From Serinus canaria (taxonomy: Eukaryota; Chordata; Aves; Passeriformes; Fringillidae): DNA of 64,000 bases. The stretch lies in NCBI RefSeq assembly GCF_022539315.1, contig NC_066333.1:2542001-2606000 (forward strand), given 5' to 3'. A model generated the notes under the pieces. It saw only the letters and a list, made by a program, of their open reading frames with translations. It searched no databases and was not told the origin of the DNA. The position numbers and the translations under genes were made by a program. Positions 1-13,839 of this stretch are shown piece after piece; within the stretch, counting starts at the first letter, position 1; each line of letters begins with the position of its first letter.

Positions 1-3000
1 AGGTGAGTTCATCAGCAAGAGCAGGGAAAACACCATGACTTCCTTTCCTCTCTAAACAAATGCAGCAAAACAGTGAAATTTTGTACACAGAGTTAGGGGT
101 GTTTCTACCACAAAAAGTCTGAGTTCCCTCACTCAGGCAAGGAAGGACATACTGCTAAATGACCCAAATTATTCAATCAAAACAGCACTAATTGTGCCTC
201 TCCAGCACTCAGTGTCAGCTGCCCAATGACCATCCAAGGTCCCACTGTCACCCACCTGCCTCCTCCTCTTCTCCCTCTTCCCATGAAACCCCCTTTCCCA
301 GGTGTACATCCAATCTGATATTGCCATACTCTGGAGAGCATGAAATCCTTAACTCTTCTCCTATTCCTTCCTAAAATTTTCCTAGGGCACATTAGGAAAG
401 CAGAACTAATTTGGTTAATTTACAGAGAAGGAGATAAATTTTGCATAGAATTTATAACCCCAAAATAAAACCAGCTACTGTGTCAGACACCAAAACTGAA
501 GCCCACAAGAAGCCAACACCTTCCTTTCCAAGCCCACTTCAACAGACAAGAAGCAAACAGGATTGTTAAATTTAAAAGCTTCCTGCTAATGACCTGGGGC
601 ATCTATAAATGCAGATAAAAACCATCTTTCTGAAGCTCTCCTTTTTTAGCCTAAACATGTCCATTTAATGAGAATCATCTGAGCAAACCAGGCTGTGACC
701 AAGGGCATGAATCAGCCTTGAGTTGACCTGGGGCTAAAACTGAGCCAGTGAGCTGCTCCCTAGAGAAAGGCTGTCTTCCTGGTCTCATTCTTTCACTTCC
801 AACACTCAGAAATATTTTCAGGCTCACCAAGAGCAGCTTTTCAGTGCTGCCTCCATTTGCACAGGGAGGATGCAGAAATGCTCCTCAAAATGTGTGCAAG
901 TCACTCAGCTGTGTCACTCACCTCAAGAGTCAAATGCCATCACAGACTTTGGATGACACTCTAACAAGAATAATTGTTGTCAATGACTGAATGCTCTGAG
1001 CACCAGAGCAAGACACCTGCCCAAACTGGAAACATTGCATTGCTCTCCTTCAAAAACTCCTCCTTCCAAACCTCACCTGGATCAGAAACACAAATACTGC
1101 TGTTACTTCTCAAGCAGTGCCTGCAGGAGCAGGCCAGACATATTTATGGCACAACACTTTGGCTGTCAAGCTGCCAAATGCCCAAACTTTGCAGCGACAC
1201 GTGCTCAGCTCTGCACCAGGACCTGCCCAAGGTGACCAGGGACAGAGGCGGCAGCGACGTGGACACTGGGTGAAAGAGCTGCCTTCCCAGCCTCAGACAC
1301 ACTGGAATTCCCCATGGGAAGAGGACTCAGAGCAAACAAGACCCAATGAGGTGCTGTTTTATCCTGGCTCCATGCAGGAATTCCAGCTCCTCCCAGCAGT
1401 GGTGGGTTTGCAGAGCGGATTTCGCAGCTCTCAGCTGCTCACACTGCCGGCTGGGCACGGGCAGCTGCAGCACAGAGCAGCCTGTGCTCCTGCCCTAGAT
1501 ATTCCTGTGCCCCATTTAAGGAGCCCAGGTGTGCAAGAGACCAGAAAGCCCCAGAGCTGTGAGTACACCTGGAGCCCTCCCTCCCTGACAAGCTGCAAGG
1601 CCCCGGGTTCATCTGGCTCCGCTCTGGCTGTCGGTGTGCAGCAGATTTCCTTCGCTGCTCCAGTTGCCATCCTGGCGTAACAAATTAAAAAGGAACATAT
1701 GTCAGGATTAAGTGCAGCTGATGATTTTTCTTTCTGGAGAGGAGAAAGAGCTAAGTGAGACAATGAGACAAGACAGCAAGAAAAAATCTGGGGTCTCAAG
1801 TCATGCTCAGAGAGGTCCCACTCCTGCATTCCCAGCTCTCCCAGCAAATTTCAGAGGGGCAGTTTCAACACCAGCTCCAGACAGATCTCATCCTATTTAT
1901 TTTCTTTAAAGAAGTCCTCCACCTATGGTGTTTAGTAAAAAGAGTGTTGCTGTGACAGGTAACCTCAGCATTTACTTGCACTATAAACTGTATAAAGAAA
2001 CTGCTTTATTATCTCTTCATGCCTGTGGGCAGAAGAAAAGGGAAAATGCAGAAGAAAAAAAAAAACAGCAACAAGTTAGGGAGTATCTCAACTACACTGG
2101 AATTTAAATTAATCCTTAAATTCCTTTGGCAATTAGAGAATAAACTAGGTGATGAAAAAGAATTAAAAACAGTGCATGAGGAGAACTGGATGTTACCTCC
2201 CCCAAAAAAGCAAGATTAGGAACTGGAGAAGAGTGACAGGGAGGCAGACAAACACAAATGGTCTCCTCCTCATCCTCTTCCCAAAGCTCAAATATAATTC
2301 AAGGGAAGGCAGTACCAGGAGGTGCTCCACTCTGCTCAAGAGAAAGCCTTGATCTAGATTCCCTGGCAGAGCCATGGATTTGCTGAGACCAAGGGAAGAG
2401 AGGAAGAGCCACTGCCACAGAGCTGGAAATGGGGATGGTTTATATGAATTTACCCTGCAGTGTCTGCATGGGCACAATTTAATCCAGTCACCTCCCTGAG
2501 AGCACATTCCTGATGCACAGGGAGGATTCCCCTTGATTCCATGGCACGAGAGTTAAGGAGGAAGGATGAACTGTGGAGTGATTTTGGAGCTGTCATTTGT
2601 AAATAAGCTGCAAAGAGTCAGAACTGTGTCTCACCAACCCAGGTGCCAGACTTGAGCTCTCTAGCTTTCTGTAGAAGTCAAACCATGAAATATCTTGGAA
2701 GAAATAAGAGAAAACTCCATTAAGCATGAGACAGCCCTGCAACACTAGCAGCTATGCCCAGGTAAGGGTTTGCTTTTCCCTTTGGCAGCTTGCAGGACAG
2801 AGAACAGGCTCAAAATCAGACCTTGTCAACAAAGCTTTTACCACTAAGTGGTTATATTGCAAACTTGTAAATTAACAAAGGTGGTTTTGGAGTAAAAGGC
2901 TGTGTACAAGGTTTGCCCAGTGGTTCAGTCTCAGGAGGGAAAGCATTTGATTTCAGACAAAAACAAGATTAATCAAAGCAGATATTTTCAACTTTCATCT

Positions 3001-3654
3001 GGAACAGGCAGAACATATTCATAACCTAAAAATCCTCTCCTCATCCCAAAATGTTAAAAGCCCCAAATTCATACCTGCCTCATGAGAGCAAGGGACTGGA
3101 GAACTGTCCCAGTAACAACAGCCAAAGTCAGGTCCAGCAGGAGAAATTCTTATTCCAGAGCTAGTGGACAAACAGACACCCCAAAGGGGATCCAGCCCAT
3201 CCCAAAACATCCCTCAGGACAAGGAGATCAGCCACACCTCTCTTTCCACTGGCCCTGCCACCTCAGGAGAGCACTCAGGCTGGAGGCAGGAATTATAGAC
3301 CACCTGCAAGTCAGCAAAATGAGCCCTTCCTACAAATAGTCCTTGGAACTTCTTCCCCCACTGTTTATATGGATTTAGATAGAGCAATGCCAAACTTGGC
3401 TAAATGGATAGAGAGGCCACTGGAAAGAGGGAAAAGAAGGAGGGACAGACCTTTAACAGCCCCCTCTGACCCAAACTATTCTCTAACTCTGCAAGTAGCT
3501 GCATGTCTCATGCTGGAGGGCAGGCCAGGGACTGCCCCAGCCCGGCCATGGCAGCCCTGACGTCCCCAGTGAGGAGGATGTGCTGCAGTTGGCTCGTCAC
3601 GGGGTCCCTGTTGATCATCTGAATGCAGACAAGAGGCAGCATCAGTGTAACCTG
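1..3654. other. Non-coding stretch, nothing identified
   Basis: About 3.6 kb of mixed-composition DNA without a recognisable gene, repeat family or long tandem array. A 187-codon open frame on the plus strand (1117-1680) gives a protein with no domain, signal peptide or family resemblance that I recognise. A frame of that length is expected by chance in 64 kb of this composition. No strong splice-site pair or polyadenylation context supports an exon. Confidence 0.5.
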
Positions 3655-3860
3655 ACCTGATAATGTAAATAGGGTGAAATGAAATATGGTTCGCCACCTC
3701 CCCAGCTTTGGCGAATGTTTATTTTGAATAACATGCTTATCTGCTCCAACTGCTCACCATCTGTTTTCAGTCTCCACCAAGCTAATATTTTTCACATTTA
3801 GGAACTGAGAAATGGGAAGAATTACATTTAAATTTTATTAACATCTTTCCTCTGCTCCAA
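3655..3860. promoter_or_regulatory. Candidate conserved non-coding element
   Basis: An AT-richer block set between more GC-rich flanks. It holds homeodomain-type and TTTATT/AATATT words (for example around 3718-3740 and 3780-3850) and no open frame or repeat signature. Its texture resembles vertebrate enhancers, being low in CpG with many short A/T words separated by unique sequence. Conservation is not visible from one sequence, so this is an inference. Confidence 0.25.
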
Positions 3861-4654
3861 GGTTGCCTTTCCCTCCCCTTGATGGCTCTAAGCCATCTGT
3901 AGAGCACCTTTGCAGTTCTCCAAGGCATGCAGATGAGAGGTGATCTACATGCAAAGCAAGAGCATCATTACTCAGGCTTCCAGAAGATGCCATTTACCGC
4001 TTCTCCACCTCAATTCCCTCCCTCACCTGCTCCCAGACAGCTTCCCCCAAGCTCAAACTCCAATCACATCGTCAAGGGAGAAGTAATATTTTATCTTTTT
4101 GCAGCATTGCTGCATCAAAAAGCGATGGAGGGGAAGATAAGCATCAGGAACAAGGCAGCCAATACAGCAGCTTTCAGAAAAAAAGGATGGTTGGGTCTGG
4201 CCCAATTTGGAGGAGAGTGAGACACTGGGAGGTCTGTAGTCAAAATGACTTCTCTCTACAAATATTGACATTTATTTGCTTGTGGGGTGGTTTCTAGGTC
4301 TTTCTTTGCTTGAGTCAACAAAAGGTGATTTACAACCAGCACTGGGGGACACGGGTGCATGGCATAACCAGGTCACCAGCAAGGGCTGGTCACATGAGGT
4401 CCCTGTCCATCCTCCTCCCTCCATGCCATGGAGTTGGCCAAGATGCTACTACAGCAGCAGTGCCAGTGGGTAACTCATGTCCCTGTACAGATATTTCCCC
4501 CACTCCATGTGATCAGCCTATTTTTACCCCATTTAGCTTGGGTTTATGGCACATCCCAGCTCCTGAGCTGTAAGATGCTGTGGGAGTGGAGAGGGCTCGG
4601 CACCTCTCAGGAGAGCCTTGCATCACACAGGAGGGAGCTGCTGAGCCTGGGATA

Positions 4655-4920
4655 GGCATTTTATAAATCAAAAATAAACGCGTGTATCTCCATTGCCATC
4701 TAGTCCTCTCCCACACACAGCTGTTTCACTTTAAATCTCAATTCAATGTGAAACTCAGATAGAAGAACTTGAAAGAGCAAAGTATGTTATCGTTCACAAG
4801 CAGTCCAGAAAGCAGTTAATAAGGGAAATAAGATTAATAATTTATTCCTGAAGGCAGACTGCAGATCTTTATCCATCTTGCCCTTCAGTGATTTTTATAA
4901 AATCCTATTAATGTGCCTGG
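4655..4920. promoter_or_regulatory. Candidate conserved non-coding element
   Basis: The block contains several TAAT-type words, including AGATTAATAATTTATT near 4830-4847 and CCTATTAATG near 4906-4914. AT-rich words alternate with unique sequence, and there is no repeat or coding signature. The composition contrasts with the GC-rich DNA on either side. It is a plausible enhancer-like element; alignment to chicken and a non-avian vertebrate would decide. Confidence 0.3.
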
Positions 4921-5689
4921 CTCTAGGAACTCAGCAGTAGCACAGGTTGGATTTGGGGCAGTTCCCAGGCAGACAAGGCGGCGGCAGCTCCAGCCCTGCC
5001 TGTGCCATGGCCATGTCAGACCCAGCAGCACAAACCTGCCTGCAGGGCACTCCTGCCTCCTGAGCTCTGCCTTCCTCTGGGGCCACAGACTCAGGCCAGG
5101 ACCAAACCCTGGATGTGGGATTCATCCCACAAACTATCATATTCAACACACCCCACAGCTGTTGTACATCAAGCCCCCAAACTCATCTTGCTTCTAGAAG
5201 AACACAAACCACCCTGTTGTGGTAATCCCCACTCTCCTGCTCTCTTTCCAAGAAGGAGCCAGGGAATAGTTACCCTGACAGCCATTTCCACCCAGGAGCT
5301 GTGGCTGCTCTAGCCACCACCATAGCCATTCCCTTCCCACACCACTAGCATCCCCACAAATAAGATTTGGGGACCCAAGTTCATCCCTTGATGTCCCTGG
5401 CAGCAGCTTTTGCTCAACACTGTCTCAAAGGGATGCTGTGCATGGAACCCTCTTCATCCTCACCAGCTGATTGCTCTGCCCTCATCAGAGACAGCCACCC
5501 CAGAGGGAGGCATACACTCCTGGAATATAGCCCAGGAGAAAACATTCCTGGATACCAAGGCCTGCCTTGCAGATTTAGGATAGGAAGCACTTTGGGGATT
5601 GAGGGGAGTGATGCAGCCTCCCCAAACCACCCCTTTGTCCCCAAACCTGGGACAGGGCACTCGTTCAGCAAAGCCAGAGTTCCTCACTA

Positions 5690-6400
5690 ATTCATTTGCT
5701 TAGATACTGCTAAGTATTTTGGTAATTTTTCATTAATTCCTTGTTCCATTTAAAATTAAAGAATCAAGACTACTTTTTTTTTTAAATCACCCACTCCCAT
5801 AACAATATTAAGCAATATTTCCTCCTCCACACTATTTACTCCTTGGGCTAAAGCACTCGGAATGAAAAATGAAAGCAGTTACAGATATCAAACAGGCAAT
5901 TATCACAATCATGGCAAAAAATGAGTTCTTAAAAGTCTCAGCCTGCTGCACTGCTCTCCAAAGCCTCCGACTCTGAGTGGAACGGTGGCGGGAGCAAAAG
6001 CAAAGTTTCCAGATGGGAACATCTGTGTCTCATTTGCCTCAGGGAAGAAAACACCAGGAAGATTAACGGCTCCCGAGGCTGGTGGAGCCCAGACACAACA
6101 CGTACAGAAGGGATACCATAGAGAAAGGCTTGGAGCAACAGCCTGCTAGCAAAGATTGGGGTTTTTTATTTAATGATTATTTTGCGGTGCTTTTACACGT
6201 GGGGAAATGAGATGTCAGGGCAAAAGAGAGCTTGGGTTTTGCTTACTGTAAATGTGTAAAGTGAAAGCAAGGATTGAGTTAATTATGCTTGTTTTAAAAA
6301 AATAAGATAAAAGCAGCACTTTCAGCATCTCAGCTATTTTTAGATGGAAAAATTAATTTTAAGAGTTGGCTTAAAGGGGTTACACTCCTAAAAGGTCTGA
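5690..6400. promoter_or_regulatory. AT-rich block, candidate non-coding regulatory DNA
   Basis: About 700 bp of low-GC sequence. It contains TTCATTAATTCC at about 5730-5741, AATATTAAGCAATATTT near 5803-5820 and further TTAATTAT/AAATTAATTTT words near 6278-6362. A short T run lies near 5774-5783. No open frame of note and no known repeat. It may be one or more conserved elements or simply AT-rich spacer. Confidence 0.22.
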
Positions 6401-9400
6401 AATTGCTCCCTGCCCAGAGCATCAAGGCCATGGATTCACCCCTCTGGGCCACAGTGAACACCAGGTTTACACCAGAGAGTAAGAAGAGATCCAACAAGTG
6501 GGAAACTCATGGCTGAATGACCAAGTCTCCCCTGGCAATGGCAGTAAAAACCTGTTTCCCTTAGGAGCATTCCTTAAATTCTGCCACAGTTTAGGGACCA
6601 CACTTCCAAAGGTGGGCAGGCCTAGAATCCACAGGTTATACACAAGAACAACTGAGCACTGTAATTTTGAGAGTGCAAATCTGTTTTTCATTCTGCCTAG
6701 GCTAAACACCATGGAGTAAATAAAGCTGGAACTTTTGTACCTGTAAAATTTTGGGAGGTCCAAAAGAGGGGAAACACAGTGAAACAAGCTCAAAGTTTAG
6801 AAAGCATTTTCCACCTTAACAGAGGCTTTGAGACAGCCTTTAGGACATGATTTTATCTAGCCCTCATAAATCCTTTTAAAACTTGGACTGCTGGCCATTT
6901 AACAAGCAGCTCCACCCTTCTCCTGCTCTCCAGATGAAACACATTCACACTGGGCTCCATTTTGTTCCCCCCTTCTCCGACCCAGCAGTACCAGCAAAGC
7001 AGCAGAGCCTGGGGAACCGTGGTTAATTGGCATCCTCTAATTACTAATTAGCTCCAAGGGGCTCTCTGCAGCTCCAAACAGTCAATGGGAATGCATCCAC
7101 TGATTTAAACAGGCTTGGGAAAAGCAGAGCTGCTGGAGCAGGCTCTGAGGAGTGACCCAGGGAACGGCACAGGGAACCCACAGCTCCCCAAGGAGGATCC
7201 AGCATGGGGCCACCACTGCAGCCCTTGCTGGGCTTCTCAGGAACAGCTCTGGAGGAGCCTCAGGGAGGGTTACAGGGTTCTCTCCTCCAAGGGAGCATTC
7301 CCAGGGGGTTCTGGCTGCTCTGCAGCTTCTCCTGCACAAGCACCTCTCACACAGATGCTGCAATTAGAGGTGTCCGAGCAGCGTTTGTGGTTTAAAAATC
7401 CATCATAAGAGATTTAAGGCACAAATTCATCCTACAAACTCCTTTTAGGACCCTGAGCCTCCTCACTGCACGACTTTACCAAAAGAGCTGAGGAGAGGGC
7501 AATGTGCACAGAGCAGAGCCCAGCAGGAGCTCTGGCCACCAGTGCAGCAAAGCCACAGCTCCCACTCTGCAGCACTGCCCTGCTCCCTGCTCAGCTGCCC
7601 CCGGAAATCCAGGGGAGCACTGCAGGTCTGGAATTCCCATGGCTTCCCCAGGACAACCCCTTCCCAAGGGAATCCTGCAGCTTCTGCACTGTGAGCCTGG
7701 CTCATCCCAAAAGTGATGGTCACCAAGCGAGCGAGCCTCCTTTTTCACTGCCTGGTGTTTCATGTCCCAGCTCTCAGTTTCAGTAGGAAAAGTTGTGGAA
7801 AAGGAGGACATTTTCCAGCCAATTCCATAAGAAACTGAGGAGGTGCTGAGAAGGATGCTGTTTCTGGGTCAGCACAGTGAGCCCCTTTGCTGAAGGCTTC
7901 CCACCACAGTCCCACTCTGCTCACTGCAGGATGAATCCCTGCCTCCCCAAGGATAATAATTTTGGGAGTTTCCTCTGAGAAAAGCATCTCATTGAGCAGA
8001 GGCCACTGCACTGCCTGGTGCAGTGAGGGATGGTGTGATACCTCTTATCACAGTGCCAGGTGAGCTCAGATCCCAATCCCACAACTCCTGCCCACCTCTG
8101 TGCCTCTGCTCCTAGTTAGCTGCTGGGAAAAAGTTTGGTCACACATAGGACAAGTTCCAACAGGGATGTGCATGGACTGTACAAAAGCTCCCACAGATTG
8201 TTACGAGGGCTGCAAGGTTTACTCCAGTTTTTTGACATCAGAGAACCCAGAAATCCTTCAGGCACAGCAGCTCCTTCAGGAGAGACAGCCTTGTCTGTGC
8301 CAACATGTCCTTTCCTCAGGATCCCTGAGATCCACAGTGATCCTGCCTTGCTGGGTACAACAAACACAGGCACTGTCCCTGACTTGGACAGGTCCCCATC
8401 CCACACTGACACACCCCAGGGTTCTGCACAGCAGGGCAGAGACAGCCGGGAGCACCTTGTGGTGTTTGAACTTCCAAGGAAAAAGGGGAACAGCCTGAAA
8501 AATAATTAAATCTTTCAAAATAAAAGGATGAAATCAAACCCACCTTAAAATCACCCAGTGACTGACGATTTGGGAGCTTTAAACCTGATTACTAAAGACA
8601 TACAGGAGGAGTTTAAAGTCAAGCTTTAAAACCATTTAAGAAGACATTCCTCTTGCTGTCTTCCATCTTCCAAATGCTGCTGCTTGATGGTTTGGTCTTC
8701 AACACTATAAATGAACCTTAAAACCAGCACTGAGCTCAGAGAACAATCAGTACTGAGCAAATCTGGGTCTCTTAGAGCATCATGAATATCACTGAGCACA
8801 GAGATCTGGGCTAAGGAGGACAGGAACAGCAGCTCTGGGGTTTAAGAGTAGGGGTATCCAGTGAGTAGAGAGTACTCCAAATGAGTAAAGCACAAACTGG
8901 GATAAAAAAGTCTTGCATACCAGGCAGACACAAAGCAGCAGTGCTAGCAGCTCAAGCACCACTACCACTAACTGTAAATAAGAGCAATTAAAAAAAAAAA
9001 GCAAGGTCACTTCTGAAAGAAGTGAAATCTCAAGGCAGAAAACCACATTTAATCCATAACAACCAACATGACCACAGAGAGGCACAAATAATACCAAGGA
9101 CACCCAAAGCTATTACAAAAGCTTATATGAAAATAGAATAAACCCCCCAAAACTAACAACAAACCTGTTTGTTAAGCACAGACCAGGTACAAATCCTGAC
9201 CATCTGGGAAGGAAGCAGTCCAGAAACTCAGAGTCAGATGGACCAGTTCAGATGAAAACAATGGTCATTTCAGCAAAAACAAAACAGAAACCAAATCCAG
9301 TGCAAAACAAACCACTAACCAAGTTCTACCACAAACCCAAAATGAAGCAATCAAGGAAGGATACAGAAAAACATCCCCCTTGGGTCCCTGAAGTCATAGC

Positions 9401-10370
9401 ATTTCCAAATATAAAGCAGACTCTAACACAGTCTCTTTTCTCCAGATGGAGGCTGAAGAGCAGGAGCTCATCACATTTAGCCAGCCAGCCCAGGGCTAAA
9501 GCTCCACCAGGCTTTATCCAAAACTGGGTAAATTGTCCAAGAAACCAAGGAGGAACTTGGGAAAGATTTGAGAATCTCTTTCATCCTTACTATTTACAAG
9601 TGCCTAGAGGGACTCCAACCCTCTGTCAGGGTCTGCAGGGAAGGGTGACAGCAGGGACAGACTCTACTCTGTGGGGACAACAGGTATGGGCAGGCACTGA
9701 TGCTCCTGAAGTTACACCTGAAGATGAAAAACTTCGTTACTGTGTGGGATTGCCCAGGGAGGGCAAATATCTCCCTGACTGGAGGTGTTCCAGAACTGTC
9801 TGGACACAACCCTGTGCCACGTGTTCTGGGATGACACACCCTGAGCTTGTGTGACCAGGAGTGCCTCTTGTCCCACAGCCAGACTGGCTTTCCCAGGCAG
9901 CCCTGGCACTGCTGCCCACACCAACACCCCTCTCAGTGCCCTGCTGATATTGCTGAGGTAGCCAAGCCTCACTAACGACTCCCCAGCTCCCTGGCTCTGT
10001 GGAGAGCTCACTTCATTCACTTGGGCGCTAAGTGCATTCAGTGCTGCCCAGCTAACAGTCCCTGCCATCACTGGCACACACAGGAGCCCTGCCAAGATGA
10101 CAATTCTGCCTCTTAAAAACACTCCTCACACCACTACACAAATGGCTCTTCCTCTGTGCCCCAAGCCTGACCAGCCTGTGGGAAATTTCCACCATCCCCT
10201 GGAGCTGGAAGCACAGGAGGAACACACTTAGGGTGTGTTCTGGAGGTGTGTAGGGTCCTGATGGTGTAGAGGGGTCCTTACACACCTGGAGTCCCATGAG
10301 CCAGCATCTTCTGCAGAGTCCAGGCACAGAGAGATCAGGATGGACAGAAGAATCATCAAAGTTCAGTGTT
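6401..10370. other. Non-coding stretch, nothing identified
   Basis: Almost 4 kb with no repeat family that I recognise and no supported exon. The longest open frame is 200 codons on the plus strand (9252-9854). Its product starts very basic and lysine/glutamine-rich, then becomes unremarkable, with no domain I recognise. One frame of this length is about what chance predicts in 64 kb, and no splice sites or promoter frame it. Confidence 0.45.
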
Positions 10371-10540
10371 TAGAATCATAGAATGGTTTGGGTTGGAAAG
10401 GACCTTGAAGGCCCCTCAGTTCCAAACCCCTGAACACCTTCCACCAGAGCAGGTTATTTCCAAGCCCTGTCCAACTGGAATATGAACACTGCCAGGAATG
10501 GGGGACCCACAACTTCTTGGTCTGTTCAGGGAATGATCCC
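10371..10540 (-). mobile_element. CR1 LINE fragment, 3' end
   Basis: On the plus strand the piece begins TAGAATCATAGAATGG, the reverse complement of the CR1 3' terminus, and continues with GGTTTGGGTTGGAAAGGACC. It then shows diverged blocks matching the typical CR1 tail (CACCTTCCACCAGAGCAGG, AAGCCCTGTCCAACTGG, CACAACTTCTTGG). The element therefore lies on the minus strand and is strongly 5'-truncated, with no ORF2 sequence left. The many substitutions and small gaps suggest an older copy. Confidence 0.9.
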
Positions 10541-13500
10541 AGCAGAGATGGAGGCACAGCAGGGACTGTTTCTGTGTGCCTCCTTCCCCTCCCTCGCTTG
10601 GGCAGCAGAGATGGAGAGTTTCCATGGATAACCCCAGGAGATTCTGCGATGCACAGGGACTGGAGAGGGGACTGGCCCAGCTGCTGCTGCACTCACTTTC
10701 AACTCATCACACAGCAACACAGCACAGACAAGACTTCCCAATTCATCATTCTTAGGGTTGTCCTCAGTAACCTGCATTAACCTGCTCCCTTTCAACTGGA
10801 GCACAGGGGAAAGACAAAAAACCAAAAAGCTCAAAATCGCAAGACCAGGGCACAAAAAATCCAGCAAACCCCAAAGTTTGTTCTAAACTGCCATTTTCCT
10901 TCCCTGGTCACAGCAAAGCCTGTGACACTGTGCCTATAAATTTCCTCTAATGATGCAGCAGTGAGGCAGAGCCCCATCTGTGCCTGGGCACAGGTGAGAC
11001 TTTTCAGTATCGTGTAAGTGCAGGCTGCCTTTCAATTACACTCACCAGCCCATTAGGCAAATTAGATTTGCATATGAGAGGATAACTAGAAAGTCAAGAA
11101 ATAGGTCCTGAAGGAAAATACATTCTATAAGCTACACATCCCTGGGAAGATGTGGACAGGGAGTTTGCTGTCCAACCCTTTAGGAGTTTCACGGTGTTTA
11201 GGTTTCTCTCGGTGCTGGCATGGGTTTGAGGACAGCCTCTCCACCAGGCAGAACTGAAGCCAGACAAAGACATCTGCATTCCCTGTGTCCCCACCTCCCT
11301 AAAAAAGATGCCCATTTCTGCAGGGAAATGCATAATTTGCAGGTTCTGCCTTACAGTATGCTGGAGAGGAGATTAAAATACTACTGGTGTGAGAGAATTT
11401 CAATTGATCCCACCTGGGTTTCAATAATATATCACTGAACTACATAATTATTTCCAGCACCCTAAGAAGGTCCAGAGGGACATGATACTCAGTGGTATGG
11501 CATTACACAGGTGTCCTATGTCACTGAGGACACTCATGTGGACTAAACAGTTCTGCTCAGGTGATTCTCAAGAATTCATCCGCCTGCACATACTTGTTTT
11601 TTTTTTTTCCTGGTGAGTGTATGCAAAACAGAGACAACCTAGCTCATCTCCCAGAATCCAGATGGCACTTGCAAACCTTGTCTGTGTATCAAATGTTGTT
11701 TTTTAGATCAAGTGTCCCTGGTTGACAACACAGAACTTCACGATGCTATCTTTAGAGAGGCTTCTCTGCAAAGAAACACCCTTGGAGCATACGTTGCAGG
11801 AATATGCTAATGTGGCAGGGTGTTTTCAGTGGCCACAAATGGATCTGTTCCTGGGAGCTCAGACACCCTACAACAAGCTGAGACTGGCTGGGGATGAAGG
11901 GTCACCCAGCTCCCATGGAAAAGATGCACCAACAAGTTAAAAATTGCAGAGAAAGGTTAAGTTACACCACTGGAGAGAAGCAGGGTGAGCTCACAGCAAG
12001 TACACTGGCACACAAGTGATGATTATCAAAAAACCCTACTAAATGAGTGAGGGCAGCTCAAAAGAGATAGCAAAATCTGAAACTTTCCATTCCTTGACTT
12101 CTCCTACAAGTTTAGAGATTCTTACCCTATTTCCTGTTCAGCTAACTGCAAGGATCTTATAAAACCCAGTGATTTTTCTTCCTCAAGGTCTTCACTTCCT
12201 CCTCCACATCTCATGCAAAGATAAAAGCAGCACATGCAAAAAAAGTTCTTTAAAACCAGCCCATTAATAAAGAAGAAAACTCTACAAACTTGCAGTTTAA
12301 CATATTCCTGAAAAAAAGGCAGCATTTGTTAAAAGAAAACACCAGCACCCCCCAAAAAACCCACCCTGAGCTGTTTTCTAATCTCAGCTCAAAGAACAAG
12401 AATCATCACCTGCATGTGAAAAAGCATGAAAAAACCCTGACTTATACACACTCCCCATGAAGCAGCAAAACGGCCTAACAAAAACGAAGAAAAAACAAAG
12501 AAAGCTGCAGAAACAGATTATGGCACAGCTCAACCCTGGGATCAGAAGGTGACACCAACAGCACTGAGGTGGCAGAAATAACCCCTCATGCTCGCTGCTG
12601 AAAAGAACATTTCAGAACAGTGACATCAGGTAAAGCAGCAGCTCTTGAAAAAAGAAAGTGATCCAGGAGGTAGCTCCTTCCATATTGCAGGCGCTCACAG
12701 TAAACACCATATGGCCTGTTAATTTAATTAGGGAGAAGAAACCCCCTAAGTTTGAGATTTGACTTTGAAGGGTTTAAAACAAATCTGAGGAAAATCACTC
12801 GAGATATTCCATGAGGTTGCCTTGCCTCCTTCATCCACCTTCTGACCTGCTGTACCTGGTGGCTCTCCCCAAGCTGCACAGCACCCCTAAGAGCTGGAAT
12901 TCTTTTAGTAGTCTACCACCTTCCCCAGCACTGCACCTGCACAGATGCCTCCCAGGAAGATCTGGGTGGTCACTGCCAGGCAGCCAAGCTAGGAGAGGTC
13001 TGGATCAGGAAGGAGGGATGTGCAGTAAATAAACCAAATACTTCAGCTGAACAATATTCTCAGATAGCATTCAGAATTTTTATTTTAACTACATTGGCGG
13101 GTCCTACCTGTCAAAGACAGGATGCAGCTCGTGCTGAAGGTCAGCCTGACAAATGGTGGAGCACCAATGTTGAGACACAAAGCCTTAGGGCAAGTCCACT
13201 CCCCATTCATTAGTAAGTTTGCATCTGTAATCTCGAGATCAACCAAGCTCCAGCTGTCCCTAAAGACTTTTGTATCTGAGCAAAATCTCAGTGCAGTGAC
13301 TGTGTTTGCTGAATGTCATTCTCCATTATGGATATATCTTCCATGTCTCTGTGAGCAGAGAGGGGCCTTTCTAGGATCATTTCCAGCTAGAGGTTTGCTT
13401 TCCTGCATCTGTACCATGAAGGGACACTGCAGCACCACTGCCAGGTCTCTGCTCAAACTGCTCAGTGCATCACCAGCAGGAACAAGAGAGATCCCATGGA

Positions 13501-13839
13501 AGTGGCTGCTGGGGCACCACCAAGAATGCAAAGCCACAAAAGGTGATGATTCCCTGAGGAATGGCCTCCCAGGCTGGAAGAGCTGAGGCTGATGAGGCTC
13601 TGGTAGGGTCACACCTTCAGCAGCCCCTGAGGCCCAGGAAGCAGCAAGAACATCTCCATGGTGCTCCAAGGACCACCATCCCCTCAAGAGCTGCCCTGGC
13701 AGGAGCCTCCAGCACAAGCCCCACCAGCACAGCCTTTGGGGGTCGCAGCTGGGGAGGGAAACCCAACATTCCTCCAGAGAGGAGCGAGCGACTGACCTCA
13801 GGCCTGGGACAGGGCTTTGGCCCCCAGGCTGAAGGGCAG
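10541..13839. other. Non-coding stretch, nothing identified
   Basis: About 3.3 kb without a gene or repeat family that I can support. It contains a T run near 11597-11608 and an A-rich, lysine-codon-rich stretch around 12300-12500. No open frame reaches a length above chance expectation, and none shows a recognisable domain. Confidence 0.45.

Noticed and set aside
9252..9854. 200-codon plus-strand frame
   Set aside because: About one frame of this length is expected by chance in 64 kb at this composition. There is no recognisable family, splice context or promoter.
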